From Myroides indicus (GTDB lineage: Bacteria > Bacteroidota > Bacteroidia > Flavobacteriales > Flavobacteriaceae), in the NCBI RefSeq assembly GCF_004364575.1, contig NZ_SOAG01000011.1, positions 1-64,000 on the forward strand: a DNA stretch of 64,000 bases, read 5' to 3'. Positions 45,818 through 55,799 of the stretch are shown piece by piece; the first letter of the stretch is position 1, and each line of letters begins with the position of its first letter. A program made the translations under genes and the position numbers. The notes under the pieces are model-generated. The model made no database searches, was not told the origin of the DNA, and saw only the letters and a program-made list of their open reading frames with translations.

Positions 45818-46894
45818 GTGAAGAAGATAGTATTTTTGATTTTGTCATCCTTGTTTTTTATACCTGTTTTTGCTCAAAAAGCGCGTAAATATTCCAATGA
45901 GTTTTTGAATATAGGTGTAGATGCGGCTTCTATGGCAATGGCAAACAGTGTTGTGGCATCTGTGGATAATGTAAATGCGGTGTATTGGAATCCGGCAGGA
46001 TTAATGCAGCTTCAAAGCAAGCAGATAGCTCTGATGCATGCGAGCTATTTTGCTAATATTGCACAATATGATTACGGAGCATTTGCCATGCCTATTGACG
46101 AAAAGAGTGCAGTTGGATTTTCGATAATCCGCTTTGGAGTAGACGATATTATGGATACGACAGAATTGATTGATCAAAACGGAAATATTGATTATAATAG
46201 AATAAATATGTTTTCGGCAGCAGATTACGCATTTGCCATTTCCTATGCGCGTAACACGCCAATTGAAGGATTGAGTTATGGAGCAAATGCAAAAGTAGTC
46301 AGACGGATTATTGGTAAATTTGCTAATTCTTGGGGATTTGGATTTGATGCAGGATTACAATATCATTCCAAATCAGGATGGCAGCTGGGAGTAATGGCAA
46401 GAGATATAACCACTACATATAATATGTGGAGCATTAATAAAAAAGAATTTGAAAAAATAAGCAATGCTATTCCTGATCAAAATCAAGAATTACCTGAAAC
46501 AACCGAAATCACGCTTCCCAAGCTTCAATTAGCGGGAGCAAGAAAATTTTATTTTAATAAGGATTTTTCCGTTCTCACTGCTTTAGGTTTAAATGTGGAA
46601 TTTGCCGAGACCAAAGCAATAATATCTACTAAAGGATTTAGTCTCTATCCAACTTTTGGAGTAGAGTTTGCATATACGGATTTGGTATATGTACGAGGAG
46701 GAATTGGTAATTTTCAAAAAAATATGCAGCTCGACGGTGTGGAAAAAGTAGAATTTCAACCTAATATCGGTATTGGATTTCACTACAAAGGCATTCAGAT
46801 AGATTATGCTTTAACGGATATTGGAGATCAAAGTGCTGCTATATATTCCAATATTTTTTCTTTAAAACTGGATTTAGATATTTTTAGCAAATAA
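45818..46894 (+). CDS. PorV/PorQ-family outer-membrane protein (second PorV-like protein)
   Basis: The 358-residue protein starts with GTG and has a signal peptide (MKKIVFLILSSLFFIPVFAQ after initiation as Met). The N-terminus (NEFLNIGVDAASMAMANSVV, then AVYWNPAGLMQL) is typical of the PorV/PorQ family, followed by barrel strands to the end. It could act as an accessory T9SS shuttle or as a general outer-membrane barrel. It differs clearly from PorV at 39693. The next gene begins 3 bp later, so the two form an operon. Confidence 0.85.
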   Translation: MKKIVFLILSSLFFIPVFAQKARKYSNEFLNIGVDAASMAMANSVVASVDNVNAVYWNPAGLMQLQSKQIALMHASYFANIAQYDYGAFAMPIDEKSAVGFSIIRFGVDDIMDTTELIDQNGNIDYNRINMFSAADYAFAISYARNTPIEGLSYGANAKVVRRIIGKFANSWGFGFDAGLQYHSKSGWQLGVMARDITTTYNMWSINKKEFEKISNAIPDQNQELPETTEITLPKLQLAGARKFYFNKDFSVLTALGLNVEFAETKAIISTKGFSLYPTFGVEFAYTDLVYVRGGIGNFQKNMQLDGVEKVEFQPNIGIGFHYKGIQIDYALTDIGDQSAAIYSNIFSLKLDLDIFSK

Positions 46895-46897
46895 AAA

Positions 46898-48016
46898 ATG
46901 AAAAGATATATATTGTTTTTTTTACTTCTATTGTGCTCGCCGATTTGGAGTGCAAAAAATGAAGAACCGCTTTCTGATACTGCTCAAATTAGTATTTTAA
47001 CTTGTGGGACGGGAGAAGAATTGTACGCTCTTTTCGGACATACTGCTATTCGGGTTTCTGATCCGATGCAGGGAATTGACAGGGTATATAACTATGGGTT
47101 GTTTGATTTTCTCACCCCTAATTTTTACGGTAAATTCGTAAAAGGCGATTTGTTATATTTTGTAGATTACGATACGTACAAAAACTTTTTAATAAGCTAT
47201 ATATACGACGACAGAACTGTTTATGAACAGATTTTAGATTTGAACGATCAACAAAAACAAATCGTTTGGAATGAATTAAATGAATCTTTATCTGAAAACA
47301 ATAAATATTACATTTATAAATTTATCGATCAAAACTGTACCACTAAAGTAGTAGATATTGTCAATAATACGCTGGAGGTACCTTTGCGTACGACAGTGGA
47401 AGGAAACACCGCTTCATATCGAAAGATACTGAATACATATTTGCATAATCGGTATTTTGAAATGTTAGGAATCAATCTGATATTCGGTTCAAAAGTGGAC
47501 AAAAAATCAGATTTGCTGTTTTTACCCGATAAGTTTATGAATGCGCTGGCATTGACTTCGGTAGCCGGAAAACCATTAGTAAAAGAAACACTGACCGTTT
47601 TTGAAGCCAGGCAGGGAAATCACACAGCTTGGTGGAATACGTTTATTTTTGCGTTAGTGCTTTCGGGAGGACTGATCGTATTGGGAAGATATAAAATAGC
47701 TCGTTACACTTATTTTTTCATTTTTGGATTACTGGGCGTTTTCTTTTTCGCTGTTGGATTTTATTCTTTGCATAAGGAACTGCTGGATAACAACAGTATA
47801 TTATTGTGTAATCCGCTTTTGGTATTTATACCTTTTTTAAAATGGAATAAAAAACTATACAGTATTGTGTTTGGAATTCCGCTTCTGCTTTTTATTGCTC
47901 TTAATATTACTTCAGAAAAACTTTGGATTAGTTTACCGGTAATTTTATTAATTTTGTTTAGTTTATTATTTGAAATATACTTTTTTAATTTTAAATTAAA
48001 TACAAATAAGAAATAA
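46898..48016 (+). CDS. DUF4105-domain membrane protein
   Basis: The 372-residue protein has a signal peptide, then a DUF4105 domain of the Lnb N-terminal periplasmic type (ISILTCGTGEELYALFGHTA, IRVSDP, FIDQNCTTKVVDIV), and five hydrophobic segments in the C-terminal 130 residues. The Gly-His-Ser/Thr and NC residues resemble a papain-like (NlpC/P60-related) active site with the Cys in QNCTTK. Role unknown; probably an envelope-located hydrolase or transferase. It follows the PorV-like gene by 3 bp and precedes the phosphatase gene by 17 bp. Confidence 0.85.
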   Translation: MKRYILFFLLLLCSPIWSAKNEEPLSDTAQISILTCGTGEELYALFGHTAIRVSDPMQGIDRVYNYGLFDFLTPNFYGKFVKGDLLYFVDYDTYKNFLISYIYDDRTVYEQILDLNDQQKQIVWNELNESLSENNKYYIYKFIDQNCTTKVVDIVNNTLEVPLRTTVEGNTASYRKILNTYLHNRYFEMLGINLIFGSKVDKKSDLLFLPDKFMNALALTSVAGKPLVKETLTVFEARQGNHTAWWNTFIFALVLSGGLIVLGRYKIARYTYFFIFGLLGVFFFAVGFYSLHKELLDNNSILLCNPLLVFIPFLKWNKKLYSIVFGIPLLLFIALNITSEKLWISLPVILLILFSLLFEIYFFNFKLNTNKK

Positions 48017-48033
48017 TACTTAAATAAAGAATT

Positions 48034-48771
48034 ATGTTTTCGTTTTTTAAGACAAAGCCGCTTTTAAAACATTTGATTCCTCAAAATTTTGTAGATATAC
48101 ACTCACATTTATTGTTTGGAATCGATGACGGAGCAAAAGATAAAGAAAATACCAAAGAACTCCTTTTAAATTTAAAGCAATTGGGATTTGAACAAGCTAT
48201 AACTACTCCTCATACTACTCCATTAGTATGGGATAACACCAAAGAACAGATTTTAGCAAAATATGAAGAAGTAAAAAGTGTTTTACCTGTTGAAACGAAG
48301 GCTTTAAATTTGAGGGTTGCTTCGGAATATTTGATGGACGAAAGTTTTTTACATCGGTTAGAAAACGAAAAGCTATTAACATTAAAAGACAATTACGTTT
48401 TAGTGGAAATGTCTTATATGAATCCTCCGGTTCAATTATACGATATTTTATTTCAGTTAAAATCCAGAGGTTATGATATTGTATTAGCGCATCCTGAACG
48501 TTATAATTTTTATCATCAAAACGAAGAAGCTTATAAAAAATTAAAACGGACAGGCTGTAAATTTCAGATGAACTTATTATCGGTAACCGGCTATTACGGT
48601 AATCACGTTTTAGAAGCAGCAAATCATCTGCTCGATGGAGATATGATAGATTTTGTAGGTTCCGATATTCACCATGTAAGACATGTTAAAGCTTTTGAAA
48701 ATAAGATACAGATTAAAAATGTACAAAATTTTGAAAAAGCAATCCAGAACAATCAATTTTTTAGAATATAA
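48034..48771 (+). CDS. CpsB/YwqE-type PHP-domain tyrosine phosphatase
   Basis: The 245-residue protein has the PHP-domain metal ligands in FVDIHSHLLFGIDDGAKD, ITTPHTTPLVWD, VLAHPERYNFY and DFVGSDIHHVRH. CpsB-type enzymes dephosphorylate capsule and exopolysaccharide tyrosine kinases, but no such kinase gene is in the window. It is third in the PorV-like / DUF4105 operon. Confidence 0.88.
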   Translation: MFSFFKTKPLLKHLIPQNFVDIHSHLLFGIDDGAKDKENTKELLLNLKQLGFEQAITTPHTTPLVWDNTKEQILAKYEEVKSVLPVETKALNLRVASEYLMDESFLHRLENEKLLTLKDNYVLVEMSYMNPPVQLYDILFQLKSRGYDIVLAHPERYNFYHQNEEAYKKLKRTGCKFQMNLLSVTGYYGNHVLEAANHLLDGDMIDFVGSDIHHVRHVKAFENKIQIKNVQNFEKAIQNNQFFRI

Positions 48772-49122
48772 ACTTTTAAATTTTGGAGAATACTTCCCAA
48801 ATTATATTGGATAATAACTTATAATAGATAATTGGGGTTCTCTTTTACTTTTTGATTTAAAGTTTCTGTTGTCTATTAATTTAGACACGCTTATGAACAA
48901 TAATAATTGCACTATAATAATACTACCAATAATTTTTTTCATCTAATAATTAAAAACAACGTTTTAATAGCTAGATATTTATAATATTAAGGAAGAATAG
49001 TTGTCTAAAAAGAAGGTGTAAATTATGCTAAATAAGCATATTTACTGCAATTTACTCGGATTTGGTTGGTCTGAATTGAATAAAAAAGTTTATTTTTGAG
49101 ATTCAATTAATAAAATAGAAAA
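48772..49122. other. Intergenic region before the histone H1-like gene
   Basis: The stretch is AT-rich and holds no supportable gene. A TATTTTTG promoter box at 49091-49098, with a possible TTG at 49066-49068, probably drives the small gene at 49123. Confidence 0.5.
49091..49098 (+). promoter_or_regulatory. -7 promoter box TATTTTTG of the histone H1-like gene
   Basis: Full match to TAnnTTTG, 24 bases before the ATG at 49123. Confidence 0.5.
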
Positions 49123-49299
49123 ATGAAAGAACTGATCGAAAAAATCAATGCAGAATTTGAATCATTCAAATTAGAATCGGGAGAACAAGCAGAAAAAGGA
49201 AACAAGGCCGCAGGTACAAGAGCACGAAAAGCAACTTTAAACTTAGAGAAGTTGTTAAAAGAGTTTAGAAAAACCTCTTTAGAAGCATCTAAAAATTAA
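49123..49299 (+). CDS. Histone H1-like small basic protein
   Basis: A 58-residue frame begins MKELIEKINAEFESFKLESG and continues into a lysine, alanine and arginine-rich section (NKAAGTRARKATLNLEKLLK) ending in EASKN. It matches the short histone H1-like (Hc1-type) proteins conserved in Bacteroidota, thought to bind DNA or nucleoids. It has its own promoter box and is followed at once by a perfect hairpin terminator, which supports it as a real gene despite its size. Confidence 0.85.
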   Translation: MKELIEKINAEFESFKLESGEQAEKGNKAAGTRARKATLNLEKLLKEFRKTSLEASKN

Positions 49300-49304
49300 A
49301 TTAA

Positions 49305-49330
49305 AAATCCGCTGAAATTTCAGCGGATTT
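49305..49330 (+). terminator. Terminator of the histone H1-like gene
   Basis: A perfect 26-bp palindrome with 13-bp arms (AAATCCGCTGAAA and its complement). Confidence 0.8.
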
Positions 49331-49387
49331 ATTAAATTGTTCTCTTATAGAATTCTATAAGTTATATTGAAAGGGATGTTTGAAAAC

Positions 49388-49414
49388 AAAAAAGCTACCA
49401 TTGGCAGCTTTTTT
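49388..49414 (-). terminator. Terminator of the DUF1573 gene
   Basis: AAAAAAGCTACCA and TGGCAGCTTTTTT are inverted arms with one mismatch; the minus strand ends in a U-tract. Confidence 0.7.
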
Positions 49415-49439
49415 GTTTTATCATCTTTGTTTTAGTTGT

Positions 49440-49829
49440 TTATTGTTGAACAACTTCACCTTTAATTCTTAAAGGAATAATTCCTTTTTCATAATTAGCA
49501 GCATTGGATTCAACAGTAATTGTACGGCTGATTCTTCCTACTGACATATTGTATTTTACGTCAATTTTACCTGTTTTTCCCGGTAAAATCGGTTCAGTTG
49601 GTTTGGAAGGCACTGTACAACCGCAAGTAGAACGAACATTTGTGATAATCAAAGGCTCATCTCCTGTGTTAGTGAACTCAAACGATCTTAAGCCGTCGTC
49701 CTGACCTTTAACTACAGTTCCGTAATCAATCGTGTTGTTTTCTGCTGCAAACTCGATTTTAGGACCTTGTTGTGCAAAAGAAATAGCACTGGTCAATACT
49801 AAAGCTAATAATGCAAATAATTTTTTCAT
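49440..49829 (-). CDS. DUF1573-domain secreted protein
   Basis: The 129-residue protein has a signal peptide (MKKLFALLALVLTSAISFAQ) and one DUF1573 (ASH/immunoglobulin-like) domain: IDYGTVVKGQDDGLRSFEFT, NTGDEPLIITNVRSTCGCTV and GKTGKIDVKYN. DUF1573 proteins are abundant in Bacteroidota; function unknown. It is a single-gene unit divergent from valS. Confidence 0.92.
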   Translation of the reverse strand: MKKLFALLALVLTSAISFAQQGPKIEFAAENNTIDYGTVVKGQDDGLRSFEFTNTGDEPLIITNVRSTCGCTVPSKPTEPILPGKTGKIDVKYNMSVGRISRTITVESNAANYEKGIIPLRIKGEVVQQ

Positions 49830-50065
49830 TGTAAAAATCTTTTTGTTGATTCGTAAAATTATAAACTTTTAAAAATAAAACAAATTTTTTATTGTAATCC
49901 TTCTGTCAGATTACTTTCATAATTCGTGACTTATGGCTATTTTTGCCTGTTACAAATATATAAAAAAAGGAATTATAGATTTTATTTTAAAAGATAAAAA
50001 TGAATAGTTGTTAATTCTTTTTTAATATAGCTGATGTGTTAAAAATAAATAAAATACGTAATTAG

Positions 50066-52699
50066 ATGACAGTTCCTGCGCAATTTGACGCTAAAGAAGT
50101 AGAGCAAAAGTGGTATCAATACTGGATGGAAAATAAATATTTCTACTCAGTGCCTGATCAGAGAGAGCCTTATACAATTGTAATTCCTCCGCCGAATGTG
50201 ACAGGAGTATTGCATATGGGGCATATGCTAAATAACACAATACAAGATGTGCTGATACGCCGTGCAAGATTAAAAGGACTCAACGCTTGTTGGGTGCCCG
50301 GTACGGATCACGCTTCTATTGCTACCGAAGCAAAAGTCGTCGCTAAATTGAAAGAGCAGGGAATTAATAAGCATGATTTATCGCGCGAGGAATTTTTGAC
50401 ACATGCCTGGGATTGGACGAATGAATATGGTGGAGTTATTTTGGAACAGCTTAAAAAACTGGGATGCTCATGTGATTGGGACAGAACTAAATTTACAATG
50501 GATCATGAAATGTCTGAGCAAGTTCTCAAAACATTTGTGGATCTGTATAACAAAGGACTAATTTACCGCGGTTATCGCATGGTAAACTGGGATCCGGAGG
50601 CTAAAACAACCCTATCTGACGAAGAAGTTATTTACGAAGAGCGTCAGGGGAAACTTTATCATGTCAATTATCAAATTGAAGGAAGCGAAGAATATTTGAC
50701 TATTGCCACTACACGTCCCGAAACTATTTTGGGAGATACTGCAATTTGTATAAATCCCAATGATGAAAGGTATAGTCATTTAAAAGGGAAAAAAGCCATT
50801 GTTCCGATATGCAATCGCGTTGTACCTATTATTTTTGACGAGTATGTGGATGTAGAATTTGGAACGGGATGCTTAAAAGTAACGCCAGCCCATGATATTA
50901 ATGATAAAAATTTGGGTGAACGCCATAATCTGGAAATCATAGACATCTTTAATCCTGATGCTACTTTAAACGATTTCGGAATGCATTACAAAGGAAAAGA
51001 TCGCTTTGTGGTTCGCAAGGAAATTGAAAAAGAGCTTTCTGAAATAGGTGCTTTGGCAAGAGTAGAAGATTACGTCAATAATGTTGGAACATCCGAGAGA
51101 ACAAAAGCGGTTATTGAGCCAAGGCTGTCTGACCAATGGTTTTTGAAAATGGAACAATTGACAAAACCAGCATTAGCAGCTGTACTGGATACAGAAATAA
51201 TCAAATTGTATCCGAGCAGATATAACAATACGTATAAAAGCTGGCTGGAAAATATTCACGATTGGAATATTTCCCGTCAATTGTGGTGGGGACATCAGAT
51301 TCCAGCTTATTATTACGGAGATAGTAAGGAGGATTTTGTAGTAGCCGAAACGAAAGAAAAAGCTTTGGAACTGGCACGTACAAAATCAGGAAATGCAGAC
51401 TTATCGGTAGAAAACTTAAAGCAAGATGAAGATGTATTGGATACCTGGTTTTCTGCATGGCTCTGGCCTATGTCTGTTTTTAACGGTATTTCCTGTCCCG
51501 ATAATAAAGAGTTTAACTATTATTATCCTACCAATGATCTGGTAACCGGTCCGGATATTATCTTTTTCTGGGTTGCGCGTATGATTATGGCAGGTTATGA
51601 ATATACCGGTAAAAAACCTTTTACGAATGTTTATTTTACAGGAATTGTACGAGATAAACTGAGAAGAAAAATGTCTAAATCATTAGGAAACTCACCTGAT
51701 GCTTTAGGTTTGATTGACAAATTTGGAGCAGATGGCGTACGGGTAGGATTGCTGCTTTCCGCTTCGGCAGGGAATGATATTCTGTTTGATGAAGAATTGT
51801 GTGCGCAAGGAAAAGCATTTACTAATAAAGTGTGGAATGCTTTCAGGTTGATAAAAGGATGGGAAGTTGATTCTGCTATTGCACAACCCGATTACGCTAA
51901 GGTGGCATTAGAATGGTATGAAACCAAGTTGCAAAAAACACTGGTTGAAATTGAAGATTACTTTGACAAATATAGAATTTCAGATGCATTGATGTATATC
52001 TATAAATTAGTTTGGGATGATTTTTGTTCATGGTTTCTTGAAATGATTAAGCCAGGATATCAACAGCCTATAGATGCAGTAACGTATGCTAAGACAATTG
52101 AATTGTTGGAAGCAAACCTGAAATTATTACACCCTTTTATGCCGTTTTTATCAGAAGAAATCTGGCAGCATATTAAAGAGCGCTCAGCTAAAGAAGCTTT
52201 AGTAGTTTCTGCATGGCCGCAAGTAAAGTCGTTTAATGAAGATTTAATTAAAGGATTTGAATTTGTAACTGAGGTTATTGCAGGTATAAGAACAGTCAGA
52301 AAAGACAAAAATATTCCGTTTAAAGAAACAATTGAGCTTAAAGTACTGAATAACGAAAAATCGCCGTCTTATTTTGATGTAATTATTTCAAAACTAGGAA
52401 ATATTGCTTCTTTGGAGTATGTAACAGAGCAGGTAAGCGGAGCATTGTCGTATCGAGTAAAATCAAATGAATATTTTATTCCTGTAACAGGAAGCGTAAA
52501 TGTAGAAGAAGAAATTGAAAAACTGGAAGCAGAACTAAAATATCTGCAAGGCTTTTTAAAAGCAGTACGGGGAAAGCTGTCCAATGAAAAATTTGTTGGC
52601 GGAGCTCCTGCTCAGGTGGTAGATAACGAACGCAAAAAAGAAGCAGATGCACTGGCAAAAATTGCAACTATCGAGCATAGTTTGGCAGGGTTAAAGTAA
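50066..52699 (+). CDS. valS: Valyl-tRNA synthetase
   Basis: The 877-residue class I synthetase has HIGH as HMGH at residues 50-53 in [15 protein letters not shown], an editing domain ([20 protein letters not shown]), KMSKS at 535-539 in [15 protein letters not shown], an anticodon-binding domain ([15 protein letters not shown]), and the C-terminal tRNA-binding coiled-coil ([20 protein letters not shown]). Length is standard. A terminator follows. Confidence 0.97.
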   Translation: MTVPAQFDAKEVEQKWYQYWMENKYFYSVPDQREPYTIVIPPPNVTGVLHMGHMLNNTIQDVLIRRARLKGLNACWVPGTDHASIATEAKVVAKLKEQGINKHDLSREEFLTHAWDWTNEYGGVILEQLKKLGCSCDWDRTKFTMDHEMSEQVLKTFVDLYNKGLIYRGYRMVNWDPEAKTTLSDEEVIYEERQGKLYHVNYQIEGSEEYLTIATTRPETILGDTAICINPNDERYSHLKGKKAIVPICNRVVPIIFDEYVDVEFGTGCLKVTPAHDINDKNLGERHNLEIIDIFNPDATLNDFGMHYKGKDRFVVRKEIEKELSEIGALARVEDYVNNVGTSERTKAVIEPRLSDQWFLKMEQLTKPALAAVLDTEIIKLYPSRYNNTYKSWLENIHDWNISRQLWWGHQIPAYYYGDSKEDFVVAETKEKALELARTKSGNADLSVENLKQDEDVLDTWFSAWLWPMSVFNGISCPDNKEFNYYYPTNDLVTGPDIIFFWVARMIMAGYEYTGKKPFTNVYFTGIVRDKLRRKMSKSLGNSPDALGLIDKFGADGVRVGLLLSASAGNDILFDEELCAQGKAFTNKVWNAFRLIKGWEVDSAIAQPDYAKVALEWYETKLQKTLVEIEDYFDKYRISDALMYIYKLVWDDFCSWFLEMIKPGYQQPIDAVTYAKTIELLEANLKLLHPFMPFLSEEIWQHIKERSAKEALVVSAWPQVKSFNEDLIKGFEFVTEVIAGIRTVRKDKNIPFKETIELKVLNNEKSPSYFDVIISKLGNIASLEYVTEQVSGALSYRVKSNEYFIPVTGSVNVEEEIEKLEAELKYLQGFLKAVRGKLSNEKFVGGAPAQVVDNERKKEADALAKIATIEHSLAGLK

Positions 52700-52704
52700 A
52701 ACAT

Positions 52705-52735
52705 AAAAAAGAGCTGTCAAATACAGCTCTTTTTT
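52705..52735 (+). terminator. valS terminator
   Basis: AAAAAAGAGCTGT and ACAGCTCTTTTTT perfect arms around a 5-nt loop, then T run. Confidence 0.85.
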
Positions 52736-52750
52736 TTATCTTCGGATGTT

Positions 52751-53383
52751 ATGAAAATTAATTTGCATACTCACACCTTTACTGATAGTAAAAATGGTAT
52801 TGAGATTGTTAATCAATATCCCAATCGATTAGATACTTCAATCAAATATTTTTCTGTTGGAATTCACCCCTGGTATATCGTTGAAAATAAAATAGAAAAA
52901 GAATTGCAACTCATGAAAGAGACATTAAATCATCCTAATTGTTTGGCAATCGGAGAATGCGGATTAGACAAAAAAATTGATTTACCGTTAAAAATACAGG
53001 TCGAAGTATTTAAGAAGCAACTGAAACTTGCAGAAAAATATAAAAAAGCAGTAATTTTGCACGTCGTTTCAGCGTATCAGGAAATTATCAGTTTGAAAAA
53101 GGAAATGAAAATAAGCAACCCATTGATTATTCATGGATTTAATAAGAAAAAACAGGTTGCAGAATCACTTTGGAAAAACGGATTTTACTTGTCTTTTGGC
53201 AAAGCTCTTGTTGATAACGAACAGGTGCAGGAAGCGTTTTTGAATACTCCGGAGAATCATGTTTTTTTGGAAACGGATGATTCTGAAGTAACTATAGAAG
53301 CTGTTTATGAAAAGGCAATTGCGTTGAAGCCCAATATAGAGATGCTGATAGAAAAAAACTTTTCTAAACTTTTTAAAATTTAA
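52751..53383 (+). CDS. TatD-family metal-dependent hydrolase
   Basis: The 210-residue protein has TatD landmarks: the metal-binding HTH near the start (INLHTHTF), GIHPWYI, AIGECGLDKK, KAVILHVVSA, IIHGF and FLETDDSE. It is shorter than standard TatD (about 260 residues), as is usual for this Bacteroidota subgroup. Likely a DNase-like or amidohydrolase enzyme. It lies 24 bp before tcdA. Confidence 0.85.
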   Translation: MKINLHTHTFTDSKNGIEIVNQYPNRLDTSIKYFSVGIHPWYIVENKIEKELQLMKETLNHPNCLAIGECGLDKKIDLPLKIQVEVFKKQLKLAEKYKKAVILHVVSAYQEIISLKKEMKISNPLIIHGFNKKKQVAESLWKNGFYLSFGKALVDNEQVQEAFLNTPENHVFLETDDSEVTIEAVYEKAIALKPNIEMLIEKNFSKLFKI

Positions 53384-53407
53384 AAAAGGCAGATAAAAAT
53401 AGATAAA

Positions 53408-54127
53408 ATGGCAGTTTGGCAAGAAAGAGCAGAATTACTTTTTAAAGAAGAAGGTCTTCAAAAATTGAAAAAAGCAAAAGTAATGGTTGTCGGAATGGGA
53501 GGAGTAGGATCATTTGCGGCAGAATTTTTAGCAAGAGCAGGCGTTGGGAGCATGACTATTGTGGATGGTGATACTGTGGATATTACAAATATCAACAGGC
53601 AGCTTCCGGCGTTGCATTCTACTATCGGGAAGGCTAAAGTGCAAATTGTAGGGGATCGGTTGATGGATATCAACCCCGAATTGAATTTAGTAAAGATAGA
53701 AGAATTTATTTCACCTGAAAGAGCACACGAAATTATAACTGAGGATTTTGATTATATCTTAGATTGTATTGACAGTATTACTCCTAAAGTAAACCTTATT
53801 TTGGCGGCAAAGCGGAAACGAGTAAAAGTTATCAGTGCCATGGGAGCAGGAGGGAAGATGCAGGCATCTAAAATAGTTATTAAAGATATTGCTAAAACAG
53901 ACGTTTGTCCATTGGCCAAACAAATTAGAAAACGCTTAAAGAAAGAAGGAATTTCTTCGGGAGTCAAAGCTGTGTTTTCTAAAGAAAAACCAGATGAAAG
54001 CAGTCTGAAAATGACAGACGGAACTAATTTTAAAAAATCATTTTTCGGAACTAACAGTTGGATTCCTGCCTTATTTGGTCTGCATTCTGCAGAATACGTA
54101 GTACGCTATATTCTATCAAAAGAATAA
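53408..54127 (+). CDS. tcdA: tRNA threonylcarbamoyladenosine dehydratase (ThiF/MoeB-type)
   Basis: The 239-residue E1-like protein has the nucleotide-binding loop VVGMGGVGSFAAEFLARAGV, then MTIVDGDTVDITNINRQLPA and DYILDCIDSITPKV. It converts t6A in tRNA to its cyclic form using ATP. The C-terminal part (KKSFFGTNSWIPALFGLHSA) is typical of TcdA and excludes ThiF or MoeB proper. A terminator follows. Confidence 0.92.
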   Translation: MAVWQERAELLFKEEGLQKLKKAKVMVVGMGGVGSFAAEFLARAGVGSMTIVDGDTVDITNINRQLPALHSTIGKAKVQIVGDRLMDINPELNLVKIEEFISPERAHEIITEDFDYILDCIDSITPKVNLILAAKRKRVKVISAMGAGGKMQASKIVIKDIAKTDVCPLAKQIRKRLKKEGISSGVKAVFSKEKPDESSLKMTDGTNFKKSFFGTNSWIPALFGLHSAEYVVRYILSKE

Positions 54128-54155
54128 TTACAAATACTAAAATGAGTTATTTTAG

Positions 54156-54177
54156 CCGGAAGTTTTTCCGGTTTTTT
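54156..54177 (+). terminator. Terminator after tcdA
   Basis: CCGGAA and TTCCGG arms with a short loop and a six-T tail. Confidence 0.75.
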
Positions 54178-54252
54178 GTGTCTGACACAAAATTTTGAGA
54201 AATCTATCTTTACTGATTGAACAGAAAGATATATACTAACTAAAAATAAGCT

Positions 54253-54260
54253 TATCTTTG
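54253..54260 (+). promoter_or_regulatory. -7 promoter box TATCTTTG of the Fur-family gene
   Basis: TATCTTTG matches TAnnTTTG. Transcription would start near 54265, downstream of an upstream TTG start candidate at 54258, so it supports the ATG at 54288. Confidence 0.55.
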
Positions 54261-54287
54261 TGTAACAGATTATATATTTTGAACGAG

Positions 54288-54707
54288 ATGAAGGCAGATG
54301 TATTAGAAAAAGAATTGCTCAGTAAAAATATAAACCCTACAGCTATGCGCTTGTTGGTTTTGAAATTTTTTAAACAACAGCATAAGGCAGTTACATTAGG
54401 AGATATTGAAGCAGGTTTTGATCAGTCGGACAGAGTAACTCTTTACAGAACGGTAAAAACATTTGAGAGTAAAGGACTGATTCATAGTATAACTTCTAAT
54501 AATGTTACGCAGTATGCGTTGTGTAACTCGGATTGTAACGAAAAAAAACATCGTGATACACATGTACATTTTGTCTGCCGGAATTGCGGACAGACAATTT
54601 GCTTAACTCAGGTTTTAATTCCAGACGTTGAAGTGCCTGCGGCGGGTTTTGTAGTGGATGATGTTGAAATGGTATTTAAAGGCGTTTGTGCAGACTGTGA
54701 ACTGTAA
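54288..54707 (+). CDS. Fur-family transcriptional regulator
   Basis: The 139-residue protein starts MKADVLEKELLSKNINPTAM. It has the winged-helix DNA-binding region (KAVTLGDIEAGFDQSDRVTL, then YRTVKTFESKGLI), the metal-binding HRDTHVHFVC segment and two structural zinc CxxC motifs (CRNCGQ and CADC at the end). It is probably a Zur-, PerR- or Fur-like repressor; which metal it senses cannot be decided. The short linker and CNSDC region suggest the Zur-like side. Its stop codon directly abuts that of the convergent ypdA gene. Confidence 0.9.
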   Translation: MKADVLEKELLSKNINPTAMRLLVLKFFKQQHKAVTLGDIEAGFDQSDRVTLYRTVKTFESKGLIHSITSNNVTQYALCNSDCNEKKHRDTHVHFVCRNCGQTICLTQVLIPDVEVPAAGFVVDDVEMVFKGVCADCEL

Positions 54708-55676
54708 TCAACGGTTTTTAGATATGTTTTCAACAATATTAACCGCATGAATTCTTGAGTTTTCAATAAACCAGGTATGTGTGTTTAAACCGCCGCAAAC
54801 AACTCCAGCTAAATATAAATTGGAGATATTGGTTTCCATTGTTTCAGTATTGTATATAGGAATGTTGGTTATTAAGTCAGCAACTCCCACACCGATTTTT
54901 CTTAAAAAGTCAAAATCAGGTCGATATCCTGTAAGAGCCAATACAAAATCATTGGGTAAAGTGATTTTTCCGGTCGGACTATCAACAGTAACAGTGTTAA
55001 TATCTATCTTAGTCAGGTTACTGTTAAATAAAGCATGTATACTCCCTTCAGCAATTCGGTTTTCGATGTCTGGTTTTACCCAATATTTTACATGTGAACT
55101 TATAGCAGAATCCCGGATTATCATAGTTACTTTTGCTCCTTTTCGGTAACATTCTAAAGCAGCGTCAACAGAAGAATTGCTTGCACCAACTACTACTACG
55201 TTCATTCCTGCATAAAAATGAGGGTCTTTGTAGTAATGAGATACTTTGGGTAAATCCTCTCCCGGTATATTTAACAGATTAGGAATGTCGTAAAATCCCG
55301 TAGCAATAATTGTGTTAGCAGCCGTATAAGTGTTTTTGGAAGTTTGTATAACAAATATATTATATTCATTTTTTTGTATATCTATAACCGTTTCAAACAA
55401 GTGAATATTTAAACCATTAGATACGGCAACTCTTCTATAATATTCTAAAGCTTCATTTCGTCTGGGTTTTTTTTCAATACTGATAAAAGGAATTTCATTT
55501 AATTCCAGTAAGTCTGAAGAAGAAAAAAACTGCATATTGACAGGATAATTATATAGAGAATTAACCAGACAGCCTTTTTCTATAATAAGATAAGATAATC
55601 CTTTTTTTTCGGCTTCTAAACCACAAGCAAGTCCAATTGGTCCGCCACCTACGATGACAATATCAAAATGTTCCAT
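54708..55676 (-). CDS. ypdA: YpdA-family bacillithiol-disulfide reductase (FAD/NAD(P)-binding)
   Basis: The 322-residue protein has the FAD-binding GGGPIGLACGLEAEKKGLSY, the second Rossmann motif VVVGASNSSVDAALECYRKG and the LALTGYRPDFDFL segment. YpdA reduces bacillithiol disulfide with NADPH in low-GC Gram-positives and some Bacteroidota. It has no redox CxxC pair, in agreement with the family. The convergent fur-like gene ends on the base before it. Confidence 0.88.
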   Translation of the reverse strand: MEHFDIVIVGGGPIGLACGLEAEKKGLSYLIIEKGCLVNSLYNYPVNMQFFSSSDLLELNEIPFISIEKKPRRNEALEYYRRVAVSNGLNIHLFETVIDIQKNEYNIFVIQTSKNTYTAANTIIATGFYDIPNLLNIPGEDLPKVSHYYKDPHFYAGMNVVVVGASNSSVDAALECYRKGAKVTMIIRDSAISSHVKYWVKPDIENRIAEGSIHALFNSNLTKIDINTVTVDSPTGKITLPNDFVLALTGYRPDFDFLRKIGVGVADLITNIPIYNTETMETNISNLYLAGVVCGGLNTHTWFIENSRIHAVNIVENISKNR

Positions 55677-55753
55677 TTTTATACTTTTACAAGAGCTGAT
55701 AATGAATACAAAAAGATCTTTTAAATAATTTTAGATGCAGTTTATTGTAAATG

Positions 55754-55780
55754 ACAAAGCGGCTCTTACAGCCGCTTTGT
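55754..55780 (-). terminator. Terminator of the YceI gene
   Basis: ACAAAGCGGCT and AGCCGCTTTGT are perfect arms with a 5-nt loop, just 3' of the minus-strand YceI gene. Confidence 0.75.
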
Positions 55781-55799
55781 TTATTATCTAAAAATATTG

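Noticed and set aside
47494..47502. Single GTGGACAAA inside the DUF4105 gene
   Set aside because: Single copy in coding sequence (KVDKK codons) with no tandem partner or promoter; expected by chance.
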